25,352 bases of DNA from JBQTIP01 sp052388025 (GCA_052388025.1 JBQTIP010000061.1:1-25352), one strand, 5' to 3'. Positions 7,036-14,233 are shown, numbered from the stretch's first letter. A program made the numbers and translations. Notes: generated from the sequence alone by a model not told the origin.

Positions 7036-7869
7036 GTGCCCGAGCTTCCCGAGGTCCAGGCTTTGGCCGAGCGCCTCGATCGGCTTCTCGCCGGGGCCGG
7101 GTTCGTCCGCGCCGAGTCGCTGCAGTTCTCCTCGCTGAAGACATTCGACCCCAGGCCGGATGCCCTATCCGGCCTGACGCTTCACGGCGTGGCCCGGCGC
7201 GGGAAGTACCTCGTATGGGGTTTCGGCGGGCCGCGGCTGCTCGTCCACCTGTCGCAGGGCGGCCGGATCGACGTCGAGGATCCGCCCAAGCACACCCGGC
7301 CCAGGGGCGGCGTCGTGCGCCTGGCCCTCGAGGGCCGGCCGTCGATCCTCGTGAAGGAGTTCGGGCGCGAGCGGAAGGCGGGCTGGTGGGTGCTCGGTTC
7401 CGGCGACGAGGGGCCGCTGGGGAAGCTCGGTCCCGAGCCCTACTCGGACGAGTTCGCGGCGCTGGTCCTGGAGGGAGGCGACGGGCGCCGCATCCATTCG
7501 ATCCTGCGTGACCAGCGGACGGTGGCCGGGATCGGCCGCGGCTACTCGGACGACATCCTGCATCTCGCTCGCCTCTCGCCGTACGCGACGCTCGCGAAGC
7601 TCTCCGACGGGGAACGGCGAGCGTTTCTCGATGCCGTCCACCGGATCCTCGAGGGCGCACTCGAGGTCGAGCGCAGACGAACCGGCGGCCTGCCCACGAA
7701 GATCGGCGATCACTTCACGGTCCACGGCCGCCACGGCACGCCCTGCCCTCGCTGCGGCGAGGACCTGCGGCGGGTGTCGTACGAGTCGTACGAGGTGACC
7801 TACTGCCCAGCGTGCCAGACCGGCGGAAAGGTGCTGGCCGACCGGCGGATGTCCCGTCTCCTCCGGTGA
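7036..7869 (+). CDS. mutM: Formamidopyrimidine-DNA glycosylase (Fpg/Nei family)
   Basis: A bifunctional base-excision repair enzyme of 277 residues that would remove oxidised purines such as 8-oxoguanine and cut the abasic site. The N-terminus is the canonical PELPEV: after removal of Met, Pro is the Schiff-base nucleophile and the following Glu is the acid. PELPEV favours Fpg over Nei, which usually has PEGPE. The C-terminus has a zinc finger with the family spacing: CPRC, 16 residues, CPAC, then GKVLADRR supplying the arginine that contacts DNA. The GTG at 7036 is fixed by the need for Pro at position 2 and lies four bases after the decarboxylase stop, so the gene is the last of that operon. 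It converges on the AlkZ-related gene with 16 bases between stops. The assignment to the family is firm; exact lesion preference is inferred. Confidence 0.92.
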   Translation: MPELPEVQALAERLDRLLAGAGFVRAESLQFSSLKTFDPRPDALSGLTLHGVARRGKYLVWGFGGPRLLVHLSQGGRIDVEDPPKHTRPRGGVVRLALEGRPSILVKEFGRERKAGWWVLGSGDEGPLGKLGPEPYSDEFAALVLEGGDGRRIHSILRDQRTVAGIGRGYSDDILHLARLSPYATLAKLSDGERRAFLDAVHRILEGALEVERRRTGGLPTKIGDHFTVHGRHGTPCPRCGEDLRRVSYESYEVTYCPACQTGGKVLADRRMSRLLR

Positions 7870-7885
7870 TGCGGACTCCGGACGA

Positions 7886-8725
7886 TCAGGGCGAGCCGCC
7901 CCCCGAGCCCGAAGGACTGCCGACGCGACTCTCAGACACCGACCCATACGCGGAACCGTCCTTTACCGCCTCGCCCCCGGATACGAGCCGGTCGAGCGAT
8001 GCCCGCGCGGCGGCCGCGCCCCAGCCGAATGCGTTCCCCAGCTCGTGCGGGCGGGCCGAGATCATCGTGTCGAGGAACGTCCGAGCGGCCCTCAACCGGG
8101 CGGCGTCACGGTTGCGCCGCTTGGGTATCGGGAACGCGCGGGCCGTCAGCTCCAGCACCGCGCTCGGCCAGCCGGCGCCCTCGTCCTCGGTCCCGAGGTG
8201 TGTCACGACGAGAGCGCGTCCCAGCTCTGTCACCGCGTTCGCGAATCGCTCGCTCCCGCGCTTGCTCTCCACGCCGGTCGCCTCCCGAAGGGCCGCGGTG
8301 GACTGCGGCCCGCTTCGCAGCAAGATCCGGGCGATCCGGGCGGCATCGGCCGAGAGCGGCGGTTCGGTGAAGTCGTCGGGCCGGCCGTCGCGCGGGTCCA
8401 GGTCGGCGAGCAACGCCGGGGAAAGGAACGACGCCCTCCCGCGGACGACCTTGCCGACCCCGGCGCGGCCGCGCCGCGGCAGCTCGTCCTTCCAGCCCCA
8501 CACGCGTTCCACGTCGGGGCCCCATTCGACCCCTACGTGCTCGTAAGTGCGATCGCGCACGGTCTCCAGGAGGGACGGCAGGGCGACGCCCGCCGTCGGG
8601 AAGAGCAGGGCGAACCCCACGTCGTCGATGAACGCGGCGGCCCGTTCCGTGCTCCCGACACGGCGCCGCGTGTGCCACCAGCGGTGGGCGCGCGCAGCTT
8701 CGAGGTCCGTCGGCGCGGCGGCCAT
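7886..8725 (-). CDS. AlkZ/YcaQ-related winged-helix protein
   Basis: A 279-residue soluble protein that resembles the winged-helix AlkZ-related group (HTH_42, crosslink-repair glycosylase YcaQ-like). The cues are an N-terminal HRWWHTRRRVGSTERAAAFIDDVGF, a WGWKDELP segment near 97, a helix-turn-helix-like block ADAARIARILLRSGPQSTAALREATG around 145-170, and a C-terminal LRAARTFLDTMISARP. I do not see the Gln-x-Gln/Asp motif known from catalytic AlkZ at the expected place, where the sequence runs VGFALLFP, so glycosylase activity is doubtful. The ATG at 8725 has no ribosome-binding site but a TAGCCT hexamer seven bases upstream, consistent with a leaderless transcript. Its promoter carries a tandem 12-bp repeat. 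It converges on fpg, and msrA lies upstream on the same strand. Family membership is from memory of related sequences, so moderate confidence. Confidence 0.6.
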   Translation of the reverse strand: MAAAPTDLEAARAHRWWHTRRRVGSTERAAAFIDDVGFALLFPTAGVALPSLLETVRDRTYEHVGVEWGPDVERVWGWKDELPRRGRAGVGKVVRGRASFLSPALLADLDPRDGRPDDFTEPPLSADAARIARILLRSGPQSTAALREATGVESKRGSERFANAVTELGRALVVTHLGTEDEGAGWPSAVLELTARAFPIPKRRNRDAARLRAARTFLDTMISARPHELGNAFGWGAAAARASLDRLVSGGEAVKDGSAYGSVSESRVGSPSGSGGGSP

Positions 8726-8732
8726 CGTCTCA

Positions 8733-8738
8733 AGGCTA
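8733..8738 (-). promoter_or_regulatory. -10 hexamer of the AlkZ-related gene
   Basis: TAGCCT on the minus strand lies seven bases before the ATG with no Shine-Dalgarno between, the leaderless layout. The tandem repeat at 8743-8769 starts four bases upstream and occupies the -35 region, where no consensus -35 is visible. An activator-dependent promoter is a reasonable inference. Confidence 0.5.
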
Positions 8739-8742
8739 GCCG

Positions 8743-8769
8743 CCTCAGGCGCCGTCCCCTCAGGCGCCG
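8743..8769. repeat. Tandem 12-bp direct repeat in a promoter
   Basis: CCTCAGGCGCCG occurs at 8743-8754 and again, without mismatch, at 8758-8769, a period of 15 bases. Each copy contains the palindrome GGCGCC. The pair sits between the msrA stop and the AlkZ-related start, directly upstream of the latter's -10 hexamer. It may be a direct-repeat operator for an activator. In GC-rich DNA a chance repeat cannot be excluded. Confidence 0.55.
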
Positions 8770-8797
8770 AAGATCCTGGGCGTTCCAGGAGGGTGCC

Positions 8798-9301
8798 CTA
8801 TTCCGGGCGGGCGGCGGCTCGCGAACCGGCGACCGAGGGGATGTGGCAGGTGGCGAGTCCCCGCTTCTCCAGGTAGCGCTGGTGATACTCCTCGGCGGGG
8901 TAGAACGTCGAGGCGGCAACGATCTCGGTGACGATCGGCCGCTCCATGCCGGCCTGCGCGGCCTCCCGCGACTCCCTGGCGATCCGCTCCTGCTCCGCGT
9001 CGTGGACGAAGACGGCGGAACGGTACTGGGTGCCGACGTCCGGACCCTGGCGGTTCGGCGTCGTCGGGTCGTGGCTCGACCAGAACACCTTCAACAGATC
9101 CTCGTAGGTGATCGTCCCGGGATCGAACTCCACCTCGACCGCCTCCGCGTGGCCCGTCATGTCGGTGCACACGTCTTCGTACGTCGGATCGGCCGTGCGG
9201 CCGCCCGTGTAGCCGACCGTCGTCGCCAGCACACCCGGCGTCGCCCGGAACTCCGCCTCCACTCCCCAGAAACAGCCTGCCGCGAACGTCGCCTTCGCCA
9301 C
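8798..9301 (-). CDS. msrA: Peptide methionine sulfoxide reductase A
   Basis: Reduces methionine-(S)-sulfoxide in oxidised proteins, using thioredoxin. The catalytic motif GCFWG is at residues 9-13 with nucleophile C10. Other family blocks follow: GVLATTVGYTGG, the YEDVCTDMTGHAEAVEVEFDP segment of the active site, SHDPTTPNRQGPDVGTQYRS, and YHQRYLEKRG near the end. Of two in-frame GTG starts, I choose 9301 rather than 9325: it has an ideal GGAAGGAG ribosome-binding site five bases upstream and gives the usual start a few residues before GCFWG, for 167 residues. The protein is cytosolic. It lies 72 bases upstream of the AlkZ-related gene on the same strand, but that gene has its own promoter signal. 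With fpg nearby it fits an oxidative-damage theme. Confidence 0.95.
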   Translation of the reverse strand: MAKATFAAGCFWGVEAEFRATPGVLATTVGYTGGRTADPTYEDVCTDMTGHAEAVEVEFDPGTITYEDLLKVFWSSHDPTTPNRQGPDVGTQYRSAVFVHDAEQERIARESREAAQAGMERPIVTEIVAASTFYPAEEYHQRYLEKRGLATCHIPSVAGSRAAARPE

Positions 9302-9457
9302 GTGAGCTCCTTCCGCCTCGTTCACAGATCTATGGTCTCACGAGACGGCCCACTCGCTAGCTCGCCACCTGCGGCCGTAGGCGGCCCATGCACGAGACCT
9401 CCGCCGACTTCGAGGCGCGGGGCGGGTAGCTCCGCCGCGTGTTGCTACCATCGGCCG
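9302..9457. other. Divergent intergenic region, msrA / second decarboxylase
   Basis: This stretch of about 156 bases separates two divergent starts. Near the msrA side is the palindrome GTCTC-AC-GAGAC (9335-9346); part of it, CACGAGAC, recurs at 9391-9398. A GGCCG/CGGCC pair (9373-9386) could form a small hairpin. TACCAT at 9446-9451 serves the plus-strand gene. I cannot identify a convincing msrA promoter. The weak repeats may be operators or chance. Confidence 0.35.
9446..9451 (+). promoter_or_regulatory. -10 hexamer of the second decarboxylase gene
   Basis: TACCAT lies six bases before the ATG at 9458, and the intervening CGGCCG is not a ribosome-binding site. This is again the leaderless layout. 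There is no clear -35. Confidence 0.5.
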
Positions 9458-11017
9458 ATGTCCGAGGCCGACACTACCCCCGAGCCGTTCGCCTGGCACC
9501 CAGAGCCGGAGCTCATCGGGTACCGCGATCCCGCCACCGCGCGAGCAGCCCTGCAGGCCCTGGGCGCCGCCGCGTGGGCTGCCGCGCTCGACTACCTGTA
9601 CGAGGAGGCGATGCGCCGGCCGATCGACGCCGAGCCCTACCCCGAGTCGCGGCGCCGGTTCTTCTCGGACGGCCACGCCCCCGCACCGGCCCCCGCGTCG
9701 CCCAGCCCCTCCGCCGAGATCCTCGGCGAGTTCCGCCGGCGCCTTGCTCCGTTCCTCTTCAACGCCGCGCACCCCGGCTCGTTCAGCTACTTCACGCCGC
9801 CTCCTCTCGCGATGTCGATCGTCGGCGAGGTCCTCGCGCAGTGGGTGAACCAGGGCGTCGACGTCTGGCACGCGGGGCCGGCCGCCGCGTTCGTCGAGGA
9901 GGAGGTGATCGCCTGGCTCCGCGACCTGGTCGGCTACAGCGAGGGGAGCTTCGGCGTCCTCACGTCCGGCGGGGTCATGGCGAACCTGATGGCGCTAACG
10001 CTCGCCCGGGACATCCACCTGGCGCGCCTGCTGGGCCGGACGAACCCGCCTCGCGGCGCCGCGCTCGAGGGCGTCCGGGTGTACGCCTCGGACCAGGCCC
10101 ACTTCTCGATCGCGCGCTCGCTCGACGTGCTCGGGTTCCCGCCCGAGACCCTCCGCATCCTTCCCTCCGACGAGCGGTTCCGCCTGCGCGGCGCTCCCGT
10201 AGCCGAGGCCGTCGCGGCCGACCGGGCCGCGGGGCTCACGCCACTCGCCATCGCCGCCGTCTCGGGATCGACGAACACGGGATCGGTTGATCTGGTCGGC
10301 GAGCTGGCCGACGTCGCCGAGAGGGAAGACCTCTGGTTGCACGTCGATGCGGCCTACGGAGGGGCCGTGCGCCTCTCGAAGCGCGACGCCGAGCGCGTGC
10401 CCGACCTGGAACGGACCGACTCCATCACGATCGATCCCCACAAGTGGTTCTTCCAGGCGTACGACATCGGTGGGCTCATGGTGAAGCGTCGAGAAGACTT
10501 GCTGAACACATTCCATCGCGCGCCCGAGTACTACCGGACCACCCGTCCGGAGGACGAGCCGCTGCATTGGTATCAGTACTCGCTCGAGGGGACTCGGCGG
10601 TTCCGGGCGCTCAAGCTCTGGCTGTCGTGGAAGCACCTCGGCACGGAGGGCTTCGCGCGGCTGATCGAGGCGAACGTCGACCTCGCCGCCTATCTGGCCC
10701 GCAGCTGCCGCGAGAGCGACGACTTCGAGGCGCTTCCCGAAGACCCCGAGCTATCCGTCGTCTGCTTCCGGCACCTCCCCGGCGGGCGCGAGGCCGCCGG
10801 CCGGCTGGACCCCGGGGCTCTGGACGCCTACCAAGACCGGCTGCAACGTGCCTTGGAGGCCTCGGGGGAGGGATGGGTCTCGACGACCCGCCTCCGCGGC
10901 CGAACGTACCTTCGCGCCGGGATCGTCAACTATCTCTCGACCGAGGCTGACGTCGATCGGATGCTGACCGCCCTCCGACTGCTCTCCGGCCACGTGGCGG
11001 ACGAACCGACGGGTTGA
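9458..11017 (+). CDS. PLP-dependent group II amino acid decarboxylase family protein (second copy)
   Basis: A fold-type I PLP enzyme of about 519 residues in the group II decarboxylase family. Visible landmarks are the N-terminal NAAHPGSFSYFTPPP and NQGVDVWHAGPAAAFVE, the phosphate-binding TSGGVMAN, the cofactor-stacking histidine in SDQAHFSIARS, D297 in HVDAAYGG, and the Schiff-base lysine K329 in DPHKWFFQAYD. It is clearly distinct from the member at 5625: the residues after the lysine differ (WFFQAY against GMFLPYG), so the two likely act on different substrates. The product is probably an amine plus CO2; aromatic, glutamate or diaminobutyrate substrates cannot be told apart here. The ATG at 9458 is chosen because the leaderless-type hexamer lies six bases upstream; the open frame extends far upstream only as a shadow of msrA and the AlkZ-related gene. 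It is a single-gene unit, converging on the LLM oxidoreductase. Confidence 0.87.
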   Translation: MSEADTTPEPFAWHPEPELIGYRDPATARAALQALGAAAWAAALDYLYEEAMRRPIDAEPYPESRRRFFSDGHAPAPAPASPSPSAEILGEFRRRLAPFLFNAAHPGSFSYFTPPPLAMSIVGEVLAQWVNQGVDVWHAGPAAAFVEEEVIAWLRDLVGYSEGSFGVLTSGGVMANLMALTLARDIHLARLLGRTNPPRGAALEGVRVYASDQAHFSIARSLDVLGFPPETLRILPSDERFRLRGAPVAEAVAADRAAGLTPLAIAAVSGSTNTGSVDLVGELADVAEREDLWLHVDAAYGGAVRLSKRDAERVPDLERTDSITIDPHKWFFQAYDIGGLMVKRREDLLNTFHRAPEYYRTTRPEDEPLHWYQYSLEGTRRFRALKLWLSWKHLGTEGFARLIEANVDLAAYLARSCRESDDFEALPEDPELSVVCFRHLPGGREAAGRLDPGALDAYQDRLQRALEASGEGWVSTTRLRGRTYLRAGIVNYLSTEADVDRMLTALRLLSGHVADEPTG

Positions 11018-11029
11018 CGCCGGGCCGGA

Positions 11030-11791
11030 TCAGCCTCGCGCCGCCTCGAGCAACCGCCCGAGCGGCCCCAGATCGAAGGGGGCCTTTCCGCGAATGATCA
11101 GGTGCTGTGCTCCCGCGGCAAGGAACGCGTCCACGTTCTCAAGGTCCTCGTCGTTCACCGAGCAGGTGCGCTCGATCGCCTTCGGGTCTCGCCCGACCTT
11201 CTCGCACCACTCGTCCAGGATGCGGTTCCTGCGCTGATAGGTCTCGGGCGGGCCGAACGAGTTCCACATGTCGGCGTGCTCCGCGACCAGGCGGAGCGTC
11301 ACCTTCTCGCCGCCGCCCCCGACCAGGATCGGAAGCGACCCCACCGGCGGCGGGTTGAGCTTCCCCAGGCGCGCCCTTATCCGCGGGAGGCTCTCCTCCA
11401 GCGCGCGAAGGCGGCTTCCCGCGGTCCCGAACTCGTAGCCGTACTCCCGGTAGTCGCGCTCGAACCAGCCGGCGCCGATCCCGAGGATCAGCCGGCCGCC
11501 GGAGAGGTGATCGACGGTCCCGGCCATGGTGGCCAGCAGCTCGGGATTCCGGTACGAGTTGCAGGTGACGAGCATCCCGAAGCTCGCGCGTGAGGTCTCG
11601 CAGGCCATCGCCGCGAGGAGCGACCAGCCCTCGAAATGCGGGCCGTTCGAGTCGCCGTACAGCGGGTAGAAGTGATCCCACGTCCAGATCGTGTCGACGC
11701 CCATCTCGTCGGCTGCCCGCCAGGCGCGGCGAAGGTCCTCGATCGTGCAGTGCTGCGGATGGAGTTGGATCCCGACCCGGAACCTCGCCAC
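11030..11791 (-). CDS. LLM-class (luciferase-like) F420-dependent-type oxidoreductase
   Basis: A 253-residue TIM-barrel flavin- or F420-using oxidoreductase of the bacterial luciferase-like superfamily. Typical blocks are GIQLHPQHCTIEDL at the first strand, MGVDTIWTWDHFYPLYGD, a non-prolyl-cis-peptide region FGMLVTCNSYRNP, LSGGRLILGIGAGWFERDYREYGY, LPILVGGGGEKVTLRLVAEHADMWN, and a C-terminal HLIIRGKAPFDLG. These match actinobacterial members annotated as F420-dependent; the cofactor is inferred from family, not proven. The substrate is unknown. The GTG start at 11791 gives the standard N-terminus MARFRVGIQ; only a weak purine run precedes it. It begins nine bases after the MFS stop, so it is co-transcribed with, and possibly translationally coupled to, the exporter gene. 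It converges on the decarboxylase with 12 bases between stops. Confidence 0.87.
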   Translation of the reverse strand: MARFRVGIQLHPQHCTIEDLRRAWRAADEMGVDTIWTWDHFYPLYGDSNGPHFEGWSLLAAMACETSRASFGMLVTCNSYRNPELLATMAGTVDHLSGGRLILGIGAGWFERDYREYGYEFGTAGSRLRALEESLPRIRARLGKLNPPPVGSLPILVGGGGEKVTLRLVAEHADMWNSFGPPETYQRRNRILDEWCEKVGRDPKAIERTCSVNDEDLENVDAFLAAGAQHLIIRGKAPFDLGPLGRLLEAARG

Positions 11792-11800
11792 CAGCGCCGC

Positions 11801-13393
11801 CTACGCCTCGGCGGGCAGCGGGGCAGCGTCGGCCTGCTGCGCGTGCGGGTGTGCGCCGTCGTGTTTGGGGGCACCGCTCGGGATCCACCGGTTCGCCACG
11901 ACCGCGGCAGTGAGGAGCGCGCACCCTGCAACGAAGAGCGCGACGTGGAAGCCGCTCAGGAACGACTCGGAGAAGGCCCGACGGACGCCGGCGATCTGCT
12001 CGGGCGTGAGGCCGGAGAGCAGGCCTGCGTCCACCCTGCCGTGGCCGGCAGCGGCGGTGATCGCGGCCTCCTGTTCTCCGGAGAGCCCGAGCCCCGCGAT
12101 CGCCCCCGAGATCGCGCCGGTGAGCTTGGTGGTGAGCAAGGTGCCGAGGAGCGCGATTCCGAACACGCCGCCCACCTCTCGGCTGGTATTCGTCATGGCG
12201 GAGCCCAGACCGGCTCGCTCCGCCCCGACCGCGTTCATCACCGCCGCGGTCATCGGCGCCATCGCCGAGCCCATCCCGTGGCCCATCATCACCATGACCG
12301 GGGCCATCATCCAGTAGGGCGTCGCCTCGGAGAGCTGCGTGAAGAGCAGGAGCCCAATGCCGGTCAGCGTGAGCCCGTAGGTCATCGGCCACTTCGACCC
12401 GTGCCTCTGCGCGAACCGGCCCGCGTTCGGCGCGGTCAGCACGATCATCAGCGTCATCGGCAGGAATCGGACGCCGGCCCCGAACGGCGTGTACCCGCGG
12501 ATGTTCTGCATGTAGAGGCTGAGGAAGAAGAACGTACCGAACATCCCGAACGACACCGCGAACGCGACCGTGTTCCCGGCGCTGAACGCCGGGATCCGGT
12601 AGAAGGAGAGCGGCATCATCGGATGCGCGCTGCGGTGCTCCCAGACCAGGAAGGCAACCAGGAGCGCGGCGGCCGCCGCGAGCGACGCGACGATCAGAGC
12701 ATCGCCCCAACCCCGCTGGTTCGACTCGATCAGCCCGTAGGTCACGGCGAACAGCGCCCCCGTCCCGAGCAGGAGGCCCGCGATGTCCAGTTTCCGCGCG
12801 TGCTCGGAAGTCGACTCGCGCACCGTTCGAGTTGCGGTGAGGAAGGCGATCAGGCCGATCGGCACGTTGAGAAAGAACACCGACTCCCAGCCGATGTGCT
12901 CGACCATGTAGCCGCCGAGCGTGGGGCCGAGCGCGAGCGCCAAACCGGACATCCCGGCCCACAGGCCGATGGCCTTGGCTCGCTCCTGCGGCGGGAACGT
13001 GACCGTGATGATCGAGAGCGTCCCCGGCATGAGGAGCGCGGCGCCGATCCCCTGGACCGCTCGAAACGCGATCAGCTGCCCGCTGGACTGTGCGAGTCCG
13101 CAAGCGAGCGACGAGAGCGTGAAGACCGCCAGGCCGGCCAGGAACAGGCGCTTGCGTCCGTACCGGTCACCGAGGATGCCGCCCGTGAGCAGGAGCGACG
13201 CGAAGGCGAGCACATAGCCGTCGACGATCCATTGGAGCTCGCTGACTCCGGCGCCGAGGTCCCGGCTGAGCGTCGGCAAGGCCACGTTCACGACGGTGTT
13301 GTCCAGCATGGCCATCGCCAGCGCGAAGCACATGGTGAGAAGGACGATCACCTTCTCGCGGGCGTCGTCTCCCCCGAATCCGAACAGCGGCAA
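11801..13393 (-). CDS. MFS drug-efflux transporter, DHA2 (EmrB/QacA) family
   Basis: A 530-residue inner-membrane protein with about 14 hydrophobic helices, as in the DHA2 drug:H+ antiporters. Family motifs are visible: D1 as MLDNTVVNVALP in helix 1, motif A as GGILGDRYGRKR between helices 2 and 3, motif B region RAVQGIGAALLMPGTL, and motif C as LALGPTLGGYMVEHIGWESVFFLNVPIG. The C-terminus ends in a short His/Pro/Ala tail (PKHDGAHPHAQ). The substrate is unknown; hydrophobic cations or antibiotics are usual. The start is a TTG at 13393, supported by GAGGAG six bases upstream and by the normal spacing to helix 1. A -10 TATCCT flanked by an 8-bp inverted repeat lies upstream, so a repressor probably controls it, although no regulator gene is adjacent. 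The LLM oxidoreductase follows after nine bases. Confidence 0.93.
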   Translation of the reverse strand: MPLFGFGGDDAREKVIVLLTMCFALAMAMLDNTVVNVALPTLSRDLGAGVSELQWIVDGYVLAFASLLLTGGILGDRYGRKRLFLAGLAVFTLSSLACGLAQSSGQLIAFRAVQGIGAALLMPGTLSIITVTFPPQERAKAIGLWAGMSGLALALGPTLGGYMVEHIGWESVFFLNVPIGLIAFLTATRTVRESTSEHARKLDIAGLLLGTGALFAVTYGLIESNQRGWGDALIVASLAAAAALLVAFLVWEHRSAHPMMPLSFYRIPAFSAGNTVAFAVSFGMFGTFFFLSLYMQNIRGYTPFGAGVRFLPMTLMIVLTAPNAGRFAQRHGSKWPMTYGLTLTGIGLLLFTQLSEATPYWMMAPVMVMMGHGMGSAMAPMTAAVMNAVGAERAGLGSAMTNTSREVGGVFGIALLGTLLTTKLTGAISGAIAGLGLSGEQEAAITAAAGHGRVDAGLLSGLTPEQIAGVRRAFSESFLSGFHVALFVAGCALLTAAVVANRWIPSGAPKHDGAHPHAQQADAAPLPAEA

Positions 13394-13409
13394 TGGATAC
13401 TCCTCGAAG

Positions 13410-13442
13410 CGGTTGCAGGAAAGGATACGAGGCGTGCAACCG
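13410..13442. promoter_or_regulatory. MFS promoter with flanking inverted repeat
   Basis: The arms CGGTTGCA (13410-13417) and TGCAACCG (13435-13442) are a perfect 8-bp inverted repeat with a 17-base spacer. The spacer contains TATCCT on the minus strand (13427-13422), a good -10 hexamer at about the right distance for the MFS gene. A dimeric repressor on both arms would cover the promoter. The repeat is seen directly; its role is inferred from placement. Confidence 0.5.
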
Positions 13443-13471
13443 GCGGAGCGGCCGCGTTGTTCCCGGCCGAG

Positions 13472-14233
13472 CTACGCGGCCTCGACGGCCTGGCGCGCCT
13501 GCACGGCCAGGTCCTGCGTGACCGAGAGGCCGAGCCCCGGCTGGAAGTTGAAGACGAACCAGTAGATCTCGTCGTCCTGCCACATGCAGACGCCGCCCGG
13601 GATCAACCCCGAGATGGGCGCGCAGAGGTACTCGGTACCGTCGAGCGTCTCATTGGAGGGTTCGCCTATCCCGGCCCCACTGCCCAGGCCGAAACCCGTC
13701 GAGAACTCGCTGAAGGCGACGTCCGGATCCGTCTTGGACGGATCGTGGAACCAGGCGAGCACGGACTGCGGCGCTCCGGTCCCGTAGAAGGCCAGGTCTC
13801 CTTCGATCCCCTGGCTCTCCATGCCGGCATGGAAGATCTCGAGGGCCTGAGTGACCTCCGCGGATTCGAACCTCGGGCTTCCGGCCAGGGTCTCCGGCAG
13901 TGTCGGATCGGACCCGCCGAACTGGCCGACGACGAACCATCCCGCCGCCGCGGCGACGATCGCCGAAAGGAGCGCGACGCCCAGCCTGCGTAGCGAGGAG
14001 CCCCCCGTGGGCTGCGGCGGGGCCGGGAAGGCGGTCGGTGGCATGTCCAGCCCCGGGAAACCCGGGCGGCGGCCCCAGGCCTGCGGGCCCATCGGGCCGG
14101 CCGGCATCTGAAGCCGGGAGAAGCACTGCCAGCAGAACTCGGCCGTGAGCGGGTTCCCGGCGTTGCAGCCCGGGCACGTCCGCTCGCTCGTTGCCTCGCT
14201 GCCCTGCTCGACTTGCGGTATCGCCTCGGCCAT
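13472..14233 (-). CDS. Membrane-anchored zinc-ribbon protein
   Basis: A 253-residue protein with three parts. Residues 20-37 form a zinc ribbon (CPGC, ten residues, CWQC; cysteines 20, 23, 34 and 37). Residues 41-80 are a Pro/Gly-rich linker (PAGPMGP, PPTAFPAPPQP). A single membrane segment at about 84-103 (LGVALLSAIVAAAAGWFVVG) is followed by an outer domain of about 150 residues with two cysteines (YLCAPISG and GGVCMW) that could form a disulfide. The ribbon would be cytoplasmic and the C-terminal domain outside. I do not recognise the outer domain. The ATG at 14233 follows GAGGGGTGA. It lies between the MFS and drrAB genes on the same strand but is separated from drrB by a hairpin. The function is unknown; zinc-ribbon anchors of this kind are common in actinobacterial membrane proteins. 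Confidence 0.75.
   Translation of the reverse strand: MAEAIPQVEQGSEATSERTCPGCNAGNPLTAEFCWQCFSRLQMPAGPMGPQAWGRRPGFPGLDMPPTAFPAPPQPTGGSSLRRLGVALLSAIVAAAAGWFVVGQFGGSDPTLPETLAGSPRFESAEVTQALEIFHAGMESQGIEGDLAFYGTGAPQSVLAWFHDPSKTDPDVAFSEFSTGFGLGSGAGIGEPSNETLDGTEYLCAPISGLIPGGVCMWQDDEIYWFVFNFQPGLGLSVTQDLAVQARQAVEAA

Noticed and set aside
9302..9325. Upstream GTG start for msrA at 9325
   Set aside because: It would add eight residues without homology and would place the excellent GGAAGGAG site inside the coding sequence; the GTG at 9301 uses that site properly.
9373..9386. GGCCG/CGGCC hairpin as a terminator or riboswitch element
   Set aside because: Only a 5-bp stem in GC-rich DNA, between two divergent starts where no transcript should end.
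8045..9457. N-terminal extension of the second decarboxylase back to 8045
   Set aside because: The extension is antisense to msrA and the AlkZ-related gene and has no decarboxylase homology; the ATG at 9458 has promoter support.
11636..13993. Plus-strand open frame of 785 codons opposite the MFS and zinc-ribbon genes
   Set aside because: Low-complexity Arg/Glu/His-rich translation with no domain. The minus-strand genes have intact motifs, and long antisense frames are expected at this GC content.
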